Assembly: GCF_004000255.1 (NCBI RefSeq)
Contig: NZ_RCIQ01000006.1
Coordinates: 124,001 to 188,000, forward strand
From: Nioella ostreopsis
GTDB lineage: Bacteria > Pseudomonadota > Alphaproteobacteria > Rhodobacterales > Rhodobacteraceae
Direction: 5' to 3'
Length of the DNA stretch: 64,000 bases
Shown here in pieces: positions 46,149-57,045 of this stretch. The position numbers and the translations under genes are program-made. How positions within the stretch are numbered: the stretch's first letter is position 1; each line of letters opens with the position of its first letter. A model generated the notes under the pieces. The model searched no databases. It was not told the origin of the DNA and was given only the letters and a program-made list of their open reading frames with translations.

Positions 46149-46889
46149 ATGCTCCGGCCCCATTTTTACCTGTCCATTGCCCTTCTGTCTCTGACCTCTG
46201 CACCTGCCTTCGCTCAGCAGGAGCCCACGCCCGAGGAACTGGCGATCCGCGCCGCGTCCCCCGGCGTCATCGTGAACGAGGAGACCGGGGAGTACACCGC
46301 CATCGAACTGGAGCTTCAGGGCTGCCGGATCGTGCAGACGCTGATGACCAATCAGGGCTATACCATGGGCGGCCCCGTTGGTGTGCAGGTGCTGCGCATG
46401 GACCTGCGCGACCTTGATCCGCTGACCGGTATCCTGCCTGCTGAAGATACGGTGAATGGCCATACCCGCGTGATGCTGATGCCCTCGCAATCCGCGTGGG
46501 AGGCGATCCAGACCGCGGGCGGCATCTTCTCAGATATGCGCACCGCCGCCGCCGAACAGGGCGATCAGGAAAACCCCGACGCGATCAACGGCGCGCGCAC
46601 CCTGCGCACCCGTGCGCAGCGCATGTTCTCGGCCGATGCGGTGCTTGGCAATTTCGGGCCCGTCATGGCCCGAACCCATGTGCTGCAGATGCGCGGCGAC
46701 CGGGGTGAGCTGATCTACCCGCTGGTCGCGCCGATGCAGATCACCCTGGACCCGGAGGCCGCCGATGCGGCGCTGGCCACGATCAATGACCTGCGCGCAG
46801 GCCCCTGTGCCCCGGAAGACGGCATTTCCGCCGAGCCGGACCCGCAACCCGAAGAGGGTGCGGATGAAGATGGCGAAGCCACTGAATAG
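46149..46889 (+). CDS. Exported protein of unknown function
   Basis: A 246-residue protein with a clear signal peptide (FYLSIALLSLTSAPAFAQ), a mature domain including YTAIELELQGCRIVQTLMTNQ and RMDLRDLDPLTGI, and an acidic tail (PDPQPEEGADEDGEATE). Two cysteines (near residues 58 and 219) may form a disulfide. No family is recognised. A strong terminator follows at 46903-46934. Confidence 0.72.
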   Translation: MLRPHFYLSIALLSLTSAPAFAQQEPTPEELAIRAASPGVIVNEETGEYTAIELELQGCRIVQTLMTNQGYTMGGPVGVQVLRMDLRDLDPLTGILPAEDTVNGHTRVMLMPSQSAWEAIQTAGGIFSDMRTAAAEQGDQENPDAINGARTLRTRAQRMFSADAVLGNFGPVMARTHVLQMRGDRGELIYPLVAPMQITLDPEAADAALATINDLRAGPCAPEDGISAEPDPQPEEGADEDGEATE

Positions 46890-46902
46890 GGAAGAAATTC
46901 CT

Positions 46903-46934
46903 TGCGCCGGGACCCGCTTCCGGCGCAGCTTTTT
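46903..46934 (+). terminator. Rho-independent terminator
   Basis: TGCGCCGG (46903-46910), a 9-base loop, CCGGCGCA (46920-46927), then GC and a run of five T (46930-46934). This is the clearest intrinsic terminator in the window. Confidence 0.85.
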
Positions 46935-46965
46935 CCGTGTTTTATGACGGAAAAGGATTTGTCCC

Positions 46966-47562
46966 ATGTTTCGATTTGCCCTGCTGGCCGCTGCCATGGC
47001 GCTCGCCAGCCCCGCCGCGGCCTTCCCGCGCGTCTATTTCTTCTGCATGACCGATGACCAGGCGCCCCCCTATATCCGGGTGGGGCCCATGTCTCCCAAT
47101 CAATCAGAGGCACGGTTTCTCTATCCCCCCGACCATGATGGCACGCGGCGGGAGCATGACATGCTCTGGATCGGTGAGACTGCTGCGGGCGAGATCCGCT
47201 ATCACGCGGGCGACCTGTCCCTGATCCTGGCAGGTGAGGATACAGCCCTGCAGGATGGGGAGGCGACCCTCCCCTGTGTGCGGCTTGAACTGCCACAGGA
47301 TCACCCGCGCGGCGATTACCCGGCTTTGGCGCGCGCGACCGGGGGGAGCCTGCGGTCCGGTCCCGGCCCGGATCAGCCGGTCTTGCGTGACATTGCATCG
47401 GGGACCCGGCTCTACCTCCAGTCCCGCTCGGAGGAAGAGGCCCACGGATACCCCTGGTTTGAGCTCCACGACCCGACAGGGCCGGCAGGGTTTGTTTGGG
47501 GCGGTGAGCTGTGCCCCGGTTTCGAACCTCTGGATGGCGTGCGGCCCTCCTGCGACCAATGA
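46966..47562 (+). CDS. Exported SH3-like domain protein, copy 1
   Basis: A 198-residue protein with a signal peptide (LLAAAMALASPAAA), an N-terminal domain containing FFCMTDDQAP and a C-terminal bacterial SH3-like domain (GGSLRSGPGPDQPVLRDI ... GYPWFELHDPTGPAGFVWGGELCP). SH3b domains usually bind peptidoglycan or other periplasmic ligands. The C-terminal domain aligns with the next gene product. It begins 30 bases after a terminator and is probably cotranscribed with the next gene. Confidence 0.72.
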   Translation: MFRFALLAAAMALASPAAAFPRVYFFCMTDDQAPPYIRVGPMSPNQSEARFLYPPDHDGTRREHDMLWIGETAAGEIRYHAGDLSLILAGEDTALQDGEATLPCVRLELPQDHPRGDYPALARATGGSLRSGPGPDQPVLRDIASGTRLYLQSRSEEEAHGYPWFELHDPTGPAGFVWGGELCPGFEPLDGVRPSCDQ

Positions 47563-47580
47563 TATTAAAGGATATTTTGA

Positions 47581-48156
47581 ATGCGTTTGATCCCTCTCGT
47601 TGCGGCGTTGGTGATGCTGGCCCTGCCAGCGGCTGCACAAACCCGGTTCGATTGCGGTCCGCTTGGCGATGGCAGCTATATCGTCACCATTGACCCGGCC
47701 ATGGCGGACCGGGCAGAGGCTCGATTCACCATGGGCATGGACTCTGGCGGTGGCGCCACCAGCCCGGCCACGGTGCTGACAGCCGCGCCGACGGGGTCGG
47801 GCTTTCGCTATGTCGGCCCGGATATGGACCTGCGCGGGCAGGGCAATATGGCCGAGCTTCAGGTCGAGGACATGATGCTGGTCTGCCAGACGGTCAGCGC
47901 GGGCGGCGGGGCCTTCCCGGTTCAGGCGCGGTCCTGGGGCGGCAATGTGCGGGTCGGGCCGGGCATGGAATATGACCGGATCGGCAGCTTCGCGGAAGGT
48001 GAAGACCTGATGATCGTCGCCAATACCGGCGTGATGATGAACGGCTACCCCTGGTTCGAGGTGCGCGACATGGAGGGCGCGGGCGGGTTCCACTGGGGCG
48101 GCATCATCTGCTGGACCACGGTGCCGGTGGACGGCGTGTTCCAGTCCTGCCCGTGA
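47581..48156 (+). CDS. Exported SH3-like domain protein, copy 2
   Basis: A 191-residue paralog of the preceding protein: signal peptide (LVMLALPAAAQT), an N-terminal beta-rich domain, then an SH3-like domain (NVRVGPGMEYDRIGSFAEGEDL ... GYPWFEVRDMEGAGGFHWGGIICW). The GYPWFE and FxWGG core is shared with its neighbour. Four cysteines probably form two disulfides. It lies 18 bases downstream of copy 1. Function is unknown; cell-envelope binding is a reasonable inference. Confidence 0.75.
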   Translation: MRLIPLVAALVMLALPAAAQTRFDCGPLGDGSYIVTIDPAMADRAEARFTMGMDSGGGATSPATVLTAAPTGSGFRYVGPDMDLRGQGNMAELQVEDMMLVCQTVSAGGGAFPVQARSWGGNVRVGPGMEYDRIGSFAEGEDLMIVANTGVMMNGYPWFEVRDMEGAGGFHWGGIICWTTVPVDGVFQSCP

Positions 48157-48170
48157 AGCGAACCGGGAAA

Positions 48171-48189
48171 GCGGCCCGGACCGGGCCGC
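48171..48189. terminator. Bidirectional hairpin between convergent genes
   Basis: GCGGCCCGG, a single A, and CCGGGCCGC form a near-continuous 19-base palindrome between the stops of the plus-strand SH3 gene and the minus-strand YbjN-like gene. Confidence 0.6.
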
Positions 48190-48195
48190 GATCCT

Positions 48196-48618
48196 TCAGT
48201 TTCCGAACCGGGCGCTGAATTCCTGCATCATCCCGCCCCAGGCCTGAAACGCGGCGGCGGGATCGGCAGCAGAGGCGCTGTGACTCAGCACGAGCCAGCC
48301 GTCACCGCCGACGCTGACGCTGCCGCCAAGCCCGGCGGCTGACCAATCGGCCGCGGCGTTGCCCCCGGCAGGCGGCGGGGCCACGGCCTGAAAGCTGAGC
48401 GTGCTGCAATTGCTGCCGCTGCTGCTGCAATCGGGGCCGGAGGCCATGGCGACATAGCTTGCCGTTCCGGCTTCGCCAAAGATGGTCAGGCTGCCGCCCG
48501 CATCCTCCATCCGGGCCGGGCCAAGCAGCATTGCCTGTCCCAGAAGATCCCCCGGCGCGGTCTGTGCCGACAGCGGTGTTGCCAGCAGGGCCAGCCCTGC
48601 AATCCAGATACGCATCAT
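48196..48618 (-). CDS. YbjN-like exported protein, copy 1
   Basis: A 140-residue protein with a signal peptide (IWIAGLALLATPLSAQ). The mature part resembles YbjN-type domains (ASYVAMASGPDCSSSG ... WLVLSHSASAADPAAAFQAWGGMMQEFSARF) and aligns along most of its length with the upstream neighbour. Two cysteines are spaced for a disulfide. GGGAG precedes ATG 48618. It is the downstream member of a two-gene minus-strand unit. Confidence 0.68.
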   Translation of the reverse strand: MMRIWIAGLALLATPLSAQTAPGDLLGQAMLLGPARMEDAGGSLTIFGEAGTASYVAMASGPDCSSSGSNCSTLSFQAVAPPPAGGNAAADWSAAGLGGSVSVGGDGWLVLSHSASAADPAAAFQAWGGMMQEFSARFGN

Positions 48619-48644
48619 CTCTGATCTCCCTTTGTGTTCGGGTG

Positions 48645-49094
48645 TCACTGCGTCAGGTGGCTGTTGAACTCCGCCAGAGTCAGCCGCCAGATGTCCATGC
48701 TGTCCTCGAAATTCTGCCGTGAGACACCGAAGTCTATATTGACGCTCCAATGCAGGATCACGTTGCCGCTGCGCGACACATAGGCGGCACCGAACCGTTG
48801 ATCCTCGTTCCACTGGTTCAGCAGGGTCAGGCCATTCCGCTCGGTCGTGAAGCTTGCGAAGAACTGCAGGGAATCGCAGGCACCGTCCTCGCAGCCATAC
48901 ATCAGGATACCGTAATTGTTGCCCTCGATGCTGCCGGTCATCATCGGCTGACCGTTATTGGAGCTCTCCAACTGGGCGGGGCCGAAGCCTTGCGCAACGC
49001 TCATGATATCCTGGGGCGTGTTGCCCAACATCTGGGCATGGGCCGGGGCGGCGAGGGACAGGGCAATGGCGGTGGCTGCGAAAACGCGTCTCAT
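48645..49094 (-). CDS. YbjN-like exported protein, copy 2
   Basis: A 149-residue protein with a signal peptide ending AHAQ, then TPQDIMSVAQGFGPAQLESS, a disulfide-spaced pair in YGCEDGACDSLQF, and a YbjN-like second half (LLNQWNEDQRFGAAYVSRSGNVILHWSVNI). Both length and pattern match the next gene. YbjN domains adopt a chaperone/T3S-chaperone-like fold, but periplasmic versions are uncharacterised. Confidence 0.72.
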   Translation of the reverse strand: MRRVFAATAIALSLAAPAHAQMLGNTPQDIMSVAQGFGPAQLESSNNGQPMMTGSIEGNNYGILMYGCEDGACDSLQFFASFTTERNGLTLLNQWNEDQRFGAAYVSRSGNVILHWSVNIDFGVSRQNFEDSMDIWRLTLAEFNSHLTQ

Positions 49095-49268
49095 GGGCAA
49101 TCCTCTGGTCAAGACGTGAAACTCAATGCCCCAAGGGTAGGCGCACACCCCGGGCCTGTCAAAGCAAAGCGCCGTGAAGCGTGCCCGCCCGGCATGTCTG
49201 CGCTGACCGGATTCGGAGAAAGGGTCGCGTCGTGATAGGTTTGGCCCCATAGCTGATGGAGCTTCATC

Positions 49269-50009
49269 ATGTCTCGTTCTTTTCCCAAGCCGATATTGAC
49301 CCTTTGCGCGGCCCTGTTTCTGTGCCTGGCATTCACGATCTCAGCGCAGGCCCAGACCGCGACGCTGATCGTGACGAATTCCACCAACGCCACCTTGCGG
49401 TTTGAATTTGAACGCACGCTCAGTCCGCCGTCGTTGGTGACGGCCACAATTCCCCCGGGCGAAACCCACACGCTTCAAGTCCCTTCCGGAGCGGTCAGCC
49501 TGTTGGTCGAAGCGCCGTTCGCGTCGCAGGATGCGTTCTATCAGGATCAGGACGTGCTGGACCGGGGCGGGCGATATGAACTGGCCATCCATGCCAGTCT
49601 GTTTGGCGTATCGCGGCTGACCGACGACATGCGCCCGGCGGCAGACATCATCACCCCCGAACGGATCTACGCGGCCTGCGCGGCGATGTCGTCCTCCGGT
49701 CAGGTCTGGATCCTGTACAACCCGGCAATGACCACGTCCCGAACGGTCTATTTCGATGTTCCGGGCGGCTATCTGTGCAGTGAAGATGGCAGCAGCGTCT
49801 ATGCTCCGCGCGGTGAAGCGTATCGCCACTACGCCTGCTCCGGGTCGCATTCCGGCTGTGTGCGGGACGACGGCTGGGACGGGCAGTGGACCGGACCGGA
49901 CGAGGAATTCACGCTGCGGTTCGAGGGCCGGGACCGGTTTGCGCGGGAACGGGATTTCGACTGGACGGTCAGTTCCTCTGCACCCTGGCGCATGATCCAG
50001 CTGCAATAG
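49269..50009 (+). CDS. Exported protein of unknown function
   Basis: A 246-residue protein with a strong signal peptide (LTLCAALFLCLAFTISAQAQ). The mature sequence is beta-rich: TATLIVTNSTNATLRFEFER resembles a fibronectin/immunoglobulin-like strand pattern, and a C-terminal half has four cysteines (YAACAAMS, GYLCSEDG, HYACSGSHSGCV). No known family is recognised. A bidirectional terminator separates it from convergent glnA. Confidence 0.7.
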   Translation: MSRSFPKPILTLCAALFLCLAFTISAQAQTATLIVTNSTNATLRFEFERTLSPPSLVTATIPPGETHTLQVPSGAVSLLVEAPFASQDAFYQDQDVLDRGGRYELAIHASLFGVSRLTDDMRPAADIITPERIYAACAAMSSSGQVWILYNPAMTTSRTVYFDVPGGYLCSEDGSSVYAPRGEAYRHYACSGSHSGCVRDDGWDGQWTGPDEEFTLRFEGRDRFARERDFDWTVSSSAPWRMIQLQ

Positions 50010-50011
50010 AA

Positions 50012-50035
50012 AAAGGGCGCCCGAGAGCGCCCTTT
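50012..50035. terminator. Bidirectional terminator at the glnA 3' end
   Basis: AAAGGGCGC (50012-50020) and GCGCCCTTT (50027-50035) form a perfect 9-bp stem with a 6-base loop and A/T runs on both sides, between convergent genes. Confidence 0.8.
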
Positions 50036-50055
50036 CAAATTCCGGTCCGCCGAGA

Positions 50056-51462
50056 TCAGCAGCTGTAGTACATCTTGTACTCGATCGGGTGCGGGCAGTG
50101 TTCGAAGGCGTAGACCTCGTCCCACTTCAGTTCCAGATAGCCCTCGATCTGGTCCTTGGTGAACACGTCGCCCTTCAGCAGGAAGTCGTGATCGGCTTCC
50201 AGGTTTTCCAGGGCTTCGCGCAAGCTTGCACAGACGGTCGGGATGCCGGCCAGTTCTTCGGGCGGCAGGTCGTACAGGTCCTTGTCCGAGGCTTCGCCCG
50301 GATGGATCTTGTTCTCGATCCCGTCGAGGCCCGCCATCAGCAGCGCTGCGAAGCACAGATAGGGGTTTGCCGCCGGATCGGGGAAACGGGCCTCGACGCG
50401 CTTGGCCTTCGGCGATTCCGCCCACGGGATCCGGACGCAGCCAGAACGGTTGCGAGCGGAATAGGCGCGCAGAACCGGGGCTTCAAAGCCGGGGATCAGG
50501 CGCTTGTAGGAGTTGGTCGCCGGGTTGGTGAAGGCGTTGAGCGTCTTGGCGTGCTTCAGGATGCCGCCGATGAAATACAGCGCCTCGTCCGACAGATCGG
50601 CATATTTGTCGCCTGCGAAGAGCGGCTTGCCGTCCTTCCAGATCGACATGTTCACATGCATGCCGGTGCCGTTGTCGCCAGAGATCGGCTTGGGCATGAA
50701 AGTGGCGGATTTGCCATAGGCGTGGGCCACGTTGTGGATCACGTATTTGTATTTCTGCAGCTCATCGGCCTGCTTGGTGAGCGAGCCGAAGATCAGGCCA
50801 AGCTCGTGCTGACAGGACGCCACTTCGTGGTGGTGCTTGTCGACCTTCATGCCGATGCGCTTCATGGTGGACAGCATTTCGGACCGCAGATCCTGCGCCG
50901 CGTCGGTCGGGTTCACGGGGAAATAGCCGCCCTTGATGCCCGGACGATGGCCCATGTTGCCCATCTCGTATTCGCTGTCCGAATTCCAGGCCGCGTCCTG
51001 CGCGTCAACCTCGAAGGAGACCTTGTTCATCTCGACCGAGAAGCGCACGTCGTCGAACAGGAAGAATTCCGCTTCAGGACCGAAATAGGAGGTGTCGCCG
51101 ATGCCCGAGGAGATCAGGTAGGCTTCGGCCTTCTGCGCGGTGCCGCGCGGGTCGCGGGAATAGGGCTCGCCGGTGTCGGGCTCGACCACGGTGCAGTGAA
51201 TGCACAGGGTCTTTTCCGCGTAGAACGGGTCGATATAGGCGCTGTCGGTGTCGGGCATCAGCTTCATGTCCGACTGTTCGATGGACTTCCAGCCAGCGAT
51301 GGAGGAGCCGTCGAACATGAACCCTTCTTCGAGGAAGTCCTCATCGACCTGATCTGCCATCACGGTGACGTGTTGCAGCTTGCCGCGCGGGTCGGTGAAG
51401 CGGATATCGACATATTCGATGTCTTCTTCCCGGATCAGGTTCAGAACGTTTTCGTTGCTCAT
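50056..51462 (-). CDS. glnA: Glutamine synthetase type I
   Basis: A 468-residue ammonia-assimilating enzyme. Signatures include [45 protein letters not shown] and [31 protein letters not shown]. The C-terminal LYDLPPEE region contains the tyrosine adenylylated by GlnE in type I-beta enzymes. ATG 51462 is used, as AAGGA lies upstream; an in-frame TTG two codons earlier is less likely. It forms the classical glnB-glnA operon with the PII gene 51 bases upstream. Confidence 0.96.
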   Translation of the reverse strand: MSNENVLNLIREEDIEYVDIRFTDPRGKLQHVTVMADQVDEDFLEEGFMFDGSSIAGWKSIEQSDMKLMPDTDSAYIDPFYAEKTLCIHCTVVEPDTGEPYSRDPRGTAQKAEAYLISSGIGDTSYFGPEAEFFLFDDVRFSVEMNKVSFEVDAQDAAWNSDSEYEMGNMGHRPGIKGGYFPVNPTDAAQDLRSEMLSTMKRIGMKVDKHHHEVASCQHELGLIFGSLTKQADELQKYKYVIHNVAHAYGKSATFMPKPISGDNGTGMHVNMSIWKDGKPLFAGDKYADLSDEALYFIGGILKHAKTLNAFTNPATNSYKRLIPGFEAPVLRAYSARNRSGCVRIPWAESPKAKRVEARFPDPAANPYLCFAALLMAGLDGIENKIHPGEASDKDLYDLPPEELAGIPTVCASLREALENLEADHDFLLKGDVFTKDQIEGYLELKWDEVYAFEHCPHPIEYKMYYSC

Positions 51463-51513
51463 GTCCAAGTGTCCTTGAGAGTAGTTAACTGTTGGTAAGG
51501 AGGAAAGCGCCGC

Positions 51514-53621
<2,108 letters not shown>

Positions 53622-53683
53622 TCCCGTTTCAGTCCGGCAAGAGTCGTTGGGCCGTGTCTGCGGAAGGCGACATGCCCTCGCTC

Positions 53684-54172
53684 TCAGACCTTGGCGATAT
53701 CCTGCGCCGCGCTGATCACCTCGAGCCCGTCAGCATACAGCACATGCGCCCGGTCGAATTGCAGGCTCAGCAGGGCTTCGGGGCGCGTATCGCTCCAGCA
53801 GATGACCTCGCCATCGACGAGCCGCGACAGCGGCACCCGTGCGGCCGGCGTGCCGAACAGCGCCTGTGCGCGCCAGTCGCGCAGCAGGATCCTCTGGTCG
53901 GCAGGCAGCAGCAGATCGCGCACAGGCTTGCCGCCGAGCGCATCCTTGCGAATGAAGACGAAGCGCATGTCCGAAGGCACATCATGACGGGAGATCCGTC
54001 GCAGAATCTGCGCGCCGGCATCGCGCGTGATCACCCGGTCGCCAGGATAGAGCGCCTCGACGGGCAATGCACCGGCCAGCGTCAGAATCTCCGTCCCCGG
54101 CGGCAGCATCGCGCCGGAAACCTGTCTCTGCGTCGCTTCCCTGGTCGGGAACCTGTCTGTCAGATCCGTCAT
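53684..54172 (-). CDS. Hint-domain (hedgehog/intein) protein
   Basis: A 162-residue protein consisting mostly of a Hint_2-type domain: LPPGTEILTLAGALPVEALYPGDRVITRDAG near residue 25, RRISRHDVPSDMRFVFIRKDALGG, and LLLPADQRILLRDWRAQALFG. The usual catalytic Cys/Ser at the domain start is replaced by the GTEILT context, so self-splicing activity is doubtful. Roseobacters carry many such stand-alone Hint proteins of unknown role, often fused to calcium-binding repeats, which are absent here. Confidence 0.75.
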   Translation of the reverse strand: MTDLTDRFPTREATQRQVSGAMLPPGTEILTLAGALPVEALYPGDRVITRDAGAQILRRISRHDVPSDMRFVFIRKDALGGKPVRDLLLPADQRILLRDWRAQALFGTPAARVPLSRLVDGEVICWSDTRPEALLSLQFDRAHVLYADGLEVISAAQDIAKV

Positions 54173-54358
54173 GCCATATCCTGCTCAGTCCCGGCGATGT
54201 TACCTCGCCATGTCTTTCCGGCAGGTTAACGCAAAGGCGGGTACCGACCCAAGGGCTTTCTCGACGCGAAACCCGTAAAAACCCGCAAAATCCCTCTCGC
54301 CACCGGCGCGGGCCTTTGCTAAAGACCCGCCACTGTCAGGCGACTGCCTGCGGATCGT

Positions 54359-54443
54359 GCGGGTGTGGCGAAATTGGTAGACGCACCAGATTTAGGTTCT
54401 GGCGCCGCAAGGCGTGGGGGTTCAAGTCCCTCCACCCGCACCA
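54359..54443 (+). tRNA. tRNA-Leu (anticodon TAG)
   Basis: The acceptor stem GCGGGTG pairs with CACCCGC, followed by discriminator A and an encoded CCA (54441-54443). The anticodon stem CCAGA/TCTGG holds the loop TTTAGGT, giving anticodon TAG. A long variable arm (GCGCCGCAAGGCGT) identifies a class II tRNA, and the T arm contains GGTTCAAGTCCC. It lies at the border between the core-like region and the lower-GC accessory segment. Confidence 0.95.
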
Positions 54444-54452
54444 TAGAAATAC

Positions 54453-54475
54453 TCTAAATATTTTATAATATTAGA
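54453..54475 (+). terminator. AT-rich hairpin after tRNA-Leu
   Basis: TCTAAATATT (54453-54462) pairs imperfectly with AATATTAGA (54467-54475), followed by CATTTTTAT. It is a plausible terminator for the tRNA transcript. Confidence 0.5.
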
Positions 54476-54594
54476 CATTTTTATAAAACGAGTATCTTAG
54501 TCCACCTCCATAACCACCTTCCCTGTTTTGTGGCGAGGTCTTGTCAGAAGAAACCCGGTTGAGCCGTGGCAGGGGGCTTTCGTAGCCTCGTCTG

Positions 54595-55298
54595 ATGACC
54601 AGACGTTCGCCTTTTCGCTAATTCAAAACCAGCCCTGAGATAATTCGCCTGGCAGTGATGCTGTATGTCCGTTTCCCGCTCTCGCTTCGCAACGTGGAGG
54701 ATCTGCTGCACGAACGCGGTGCCGATGTGAGCCACGAAACGGTCCGGTATTGGTGGCACAGGTTCGGTCCGATGTTCGCCTCGGAGATCCGAAAACGACG
54801 GATCCAGGGCATAAAATCCAGCCGATGGCGCTGGCACCTCGACGAAATGTTCGTGAAGATTAACGGCGAACGCCATTACCTCTGGCGGGCCGTTGATCAC
54901 GAGGGCGAGGTCCTGGAAAGCTATGTCACCAAGGCGCGAGACAAGAGGGCAGCCCTGAAATTCCTCAAGAAAGCATTGCGCAAGCACGGTCGGCCCAAGG
55001 TTATCGAGACGAACCGATTCGCTCCTATGGCGCCGCCTTGAGGGAGATTGGCGCGGGCGACCGGCAGGAGACGGGTCGCTGGCTCAACAACAGGGTTGAG
55101 AACACGCACCTACCATTTCGGCGACGGGAGAGGGCGATGCTTCGCTTCCGGCGCATGCGAAGTCTTCAGAAGTTCGCCGCCGTCCACGCATCCGTCTTGA
55201 ACCACTTCAACCAGGAACGCAGCCTCTCGAGTAGACGCCATTTCAAGATAAGTCGCGCCGCTGCACTGGCTGAGTGGCGCGCGCTTTGCACGGCATAA
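54595..55298 (+). pseudogene. IS6-family transposase, inactivated
   Basis: An IS6-type DDE transposase reads from ATG 54595 with a nonsense TAA at codon 9 (54619-54621). It then continues as VMLYVRFPLSLRNVEDLLHERG, YWWHRFGPMFASEIRKRR and WHLDEMFVKINGERHYLWRAVDHEGEVLE, up to PKVIETNR near 55016. A one-base frameshift there moves the rest to another frame (RSYGAALREIGAG, WLNNRVENTHLPFRRRERAMLRF, SLQKFAAVHASVLNHFNQ). Domain order and length fit a complete IS6 element of about 234 codons. No convincing terminal repeat was found on the right. It marks past mobile-element activity next to the tRNA. Confidence 0.88.
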
Positions 55299-55623
55299 GG
55301 ACAGTGTCACTGTCCGTGTGGGGACTGGTTAGAATTGGTCTGACACCGCCGCTACGACAGGTGTCCCAAGATCTTCCTCTCGGCCATCGCGCTCGCAGCC
55401 GCCGTCATCTACTGGTTATGAATCCTGACCCAAGGAGCCGGACAGATTCATCGTCAATCTGATCCACCAGATGCCGGGACTGAATACCTAAGGTCATCCC
55501 CGAATATTCATTGGTATATTATCGTTGTCATAAGATGAATAAGACAACGTTTTGAACTGCATGTGTCTATTGCAAAGCAAAACTGTCGATGGGAAATGTC
55601 CGGAAAAAAGAAGGATCAAGAAG
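55299..55623. other. Non-coding remnant between the transposase and the response regulator
   Basis: Immediately after the transposase stop is a perfect palindrome, GGACAGTG-T-CACTGTCC (55299-55315), and then an inverted pair GACACC/GGTGTC (about 55350-55373). The rest shows short open stretches without a convincing start or conserved motif. It looks like insertion-element debris. The 100 bases before 55624 are AT-rich and may hold the response-regulator promoter. Confidence 0.4.
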
Positions 55624-56217
55624 TTGAAAGTTTTGATCGCCGACGATCATGTGCTGCTTGCGCAGGTTCTTGACCAGGATCTTACAAGTCGCGGCCACGG
55701 GACGGACATCGTGCACGACTTTGAACAGGCCGCTCAACGGGTCAAGTCTGGTTCGTTCGATATCCTGCTGCTAGACCTACACATGCCTGGTATGACGGGG
55801 CTTCACAGTATCGATCAGCTGTGCCAGAGATCGCAAGACACGAAGGTTCTACTCTTCTCCGGAGAGGTTAGCCTGGACTTCGTTCAGAAGGCAATGCAGC
55901 TGGGTGCATGGGGCTTTGTCCCCAAGACCATGAATGTCAATTCGCTTCACAGTATGCTGGATCTTGTAAACAATGGTCAGAAGTTCCTGCCATCGGGACT
56001 GCGCGACGGGGCAGGGAGCGACAGTTCGGAATTTACAGGACGAGAGGTGATGATCCTCAAAGCCATAGCAGAAGGCGAGACGAACAAGGACATTGCTAGA
56101 TCGATCGGGACAAGCGAAGGAAATGTCAAGGCAATAGTACGGTCCATTTGCATCCGCATTGGAGCCAAGAACCGGGCTCATGCGGTGAAGCTTGCGTTAG
56201 AGGCCAGCGTGATATAA
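55624..56217 (+). CDS. LuxR/NarL-type response regulator
   Basis: A two-domain regulator of about 197 residues. The receiver domain starts KVLIADDHVLLAQVL, carries the phospho-accepting aspartate in DILLLDLHMPGMTG, and ends with FVPKTMNVNSLHSML. The C-terminal LuxR helix-turn-helix is FTGREVMILKAIAEGETNKDIARSIGTSEGNVKAIVRSI. TTG 55624 follows an AAGGA site and gives the standard receiver start; the same frame opens earlier at TTG 55552/ATG 55561. It precedes the CsgG-type gene cluster and may regulate it, as CsgD does for curli. The sensor kinase is not in the window. Confidence 0.85.
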   Translation: MKVLIADDHVLLAQVLDQDLTSRGHGTDIVHDFEQAAQRVKSGSFDILLLDLHMPGMTGLHSIDQLCQRSQDTKVLLFSGEVSLDFVQKAMQLGAWGFVPKTMNVNSLHSMLDLVNNGQKFLPSGLRDGAGSDSSEFTGREVMILKAIAEGETNKDIARSIGTSEGNVKAIVRSICIRIGAKNRAHAVKLALEASVI

Positions 56218-57045
56218 TTTTAATGATACTTTAATTCATCTCGCACATTTGAAGAACTGCGTTTTGCGCCCCTTGGATTTTCTTGCCGAAAGCATAGTCA
56301 ATCCGTCATTCCAATATTTGAAGAGCTTTATTTTTCTATTGACGCCATTTTAGGTGGCAAGAAAGCGCTCGGGCGCACCGCGAAAATTCCCAGCCAATCC
56401 AAACTCAAGTCGAGCACCATTTCTGGTTGCTGGGGTCTGCACGGCCTTCGTTTTTATCAGCGCGTGCTTGGATGCCATTTCGCACCGTTTTCCTGGAACG
56501 TTTGACGATGATATCCCTAAAATGAAATCAGTGGCGCGTGCAGCCGCTAAATCGCTGGATGAACGCGGTGGAAAAGCACATCGCTTTTCGCGGCCTTCCC
56601 GAGATGGAACTTTTCGAGATTGGTGAAGTTAAACCCGCTCAGAAGATGCTTCGGTTCAGCGCGTGGCATGTCGCGGGACTTTGGATGGGTCTACGGCGCT
56701 CCGATATTTTTAAGCTAAAAGTTGCGCTTGGTGGATTTAATCAATGTGTCCTGGTCTGAATGAGGAGGTGGAGATCAGTGTCATTGAGTGGCGGTATATC
56801 TCTATCCAGAAAGATCCCGCTCGCTATCAAAGAACTTACAAATAGAGCAATCGTCATTAAAGGAAAGCTTTGATCAACTTGGAGTCCTTTATCTGGATAA
56901 CGTCTGTGGCAAAGCAAAGCTAATGTATAGTCTATAATCTTAAGAAGATTAAATAAAACTTAAGATGATTTGATCGGGCCAAGGTAAAGCTCGTAAATTG
57001 GAACTAACGAGGGGAAAACTCCCACACCGATTTGAGGGGCAGAAG
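56218..57045. other. 830-base AT-rich region without a confident gene
   Basis: Two short overlapping open frames (56354-56626 and 56538-56759) have no credible ribosome-binding sites and no recognised motifs, and their codon use is unlike the neighbours. They may be decayed genes. A TATAAT hexamer at 56933-56938 and direct repeats at 56939-56970 suggest that the promoter of the following operon lies at the right end. Confidence 0.4.
56939..56970. promoter_or_regulatory. Direct repeats upstream of the export operon
   Basis: CTTAAGAAGATT (56939-56950) and CTTAAGATGATT (56959-56970) are direct repeats spaced 20 bases, two helical turns. They lie about 75 bases before the lipoprotein gene. Such spacing suits a regulator dimer, and the LuxR-type protein upstream is the obvious candidate. 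Confidence 0.45.

Noticed and set aside
54619-55040. Programmed frameshifting to produce the IS6 transposase
   Set aside because: The IS6 family encodes its transposase in one frame, and there is a second, independent nonsense codon, so decay is the simpler reading.
56354-56759. Two short overlapping plus-strand frames as hypothetical genes
   Set aside because: They have no start signals, no motifs and mutual overlap; treated as part of a non-coding or decayed region.
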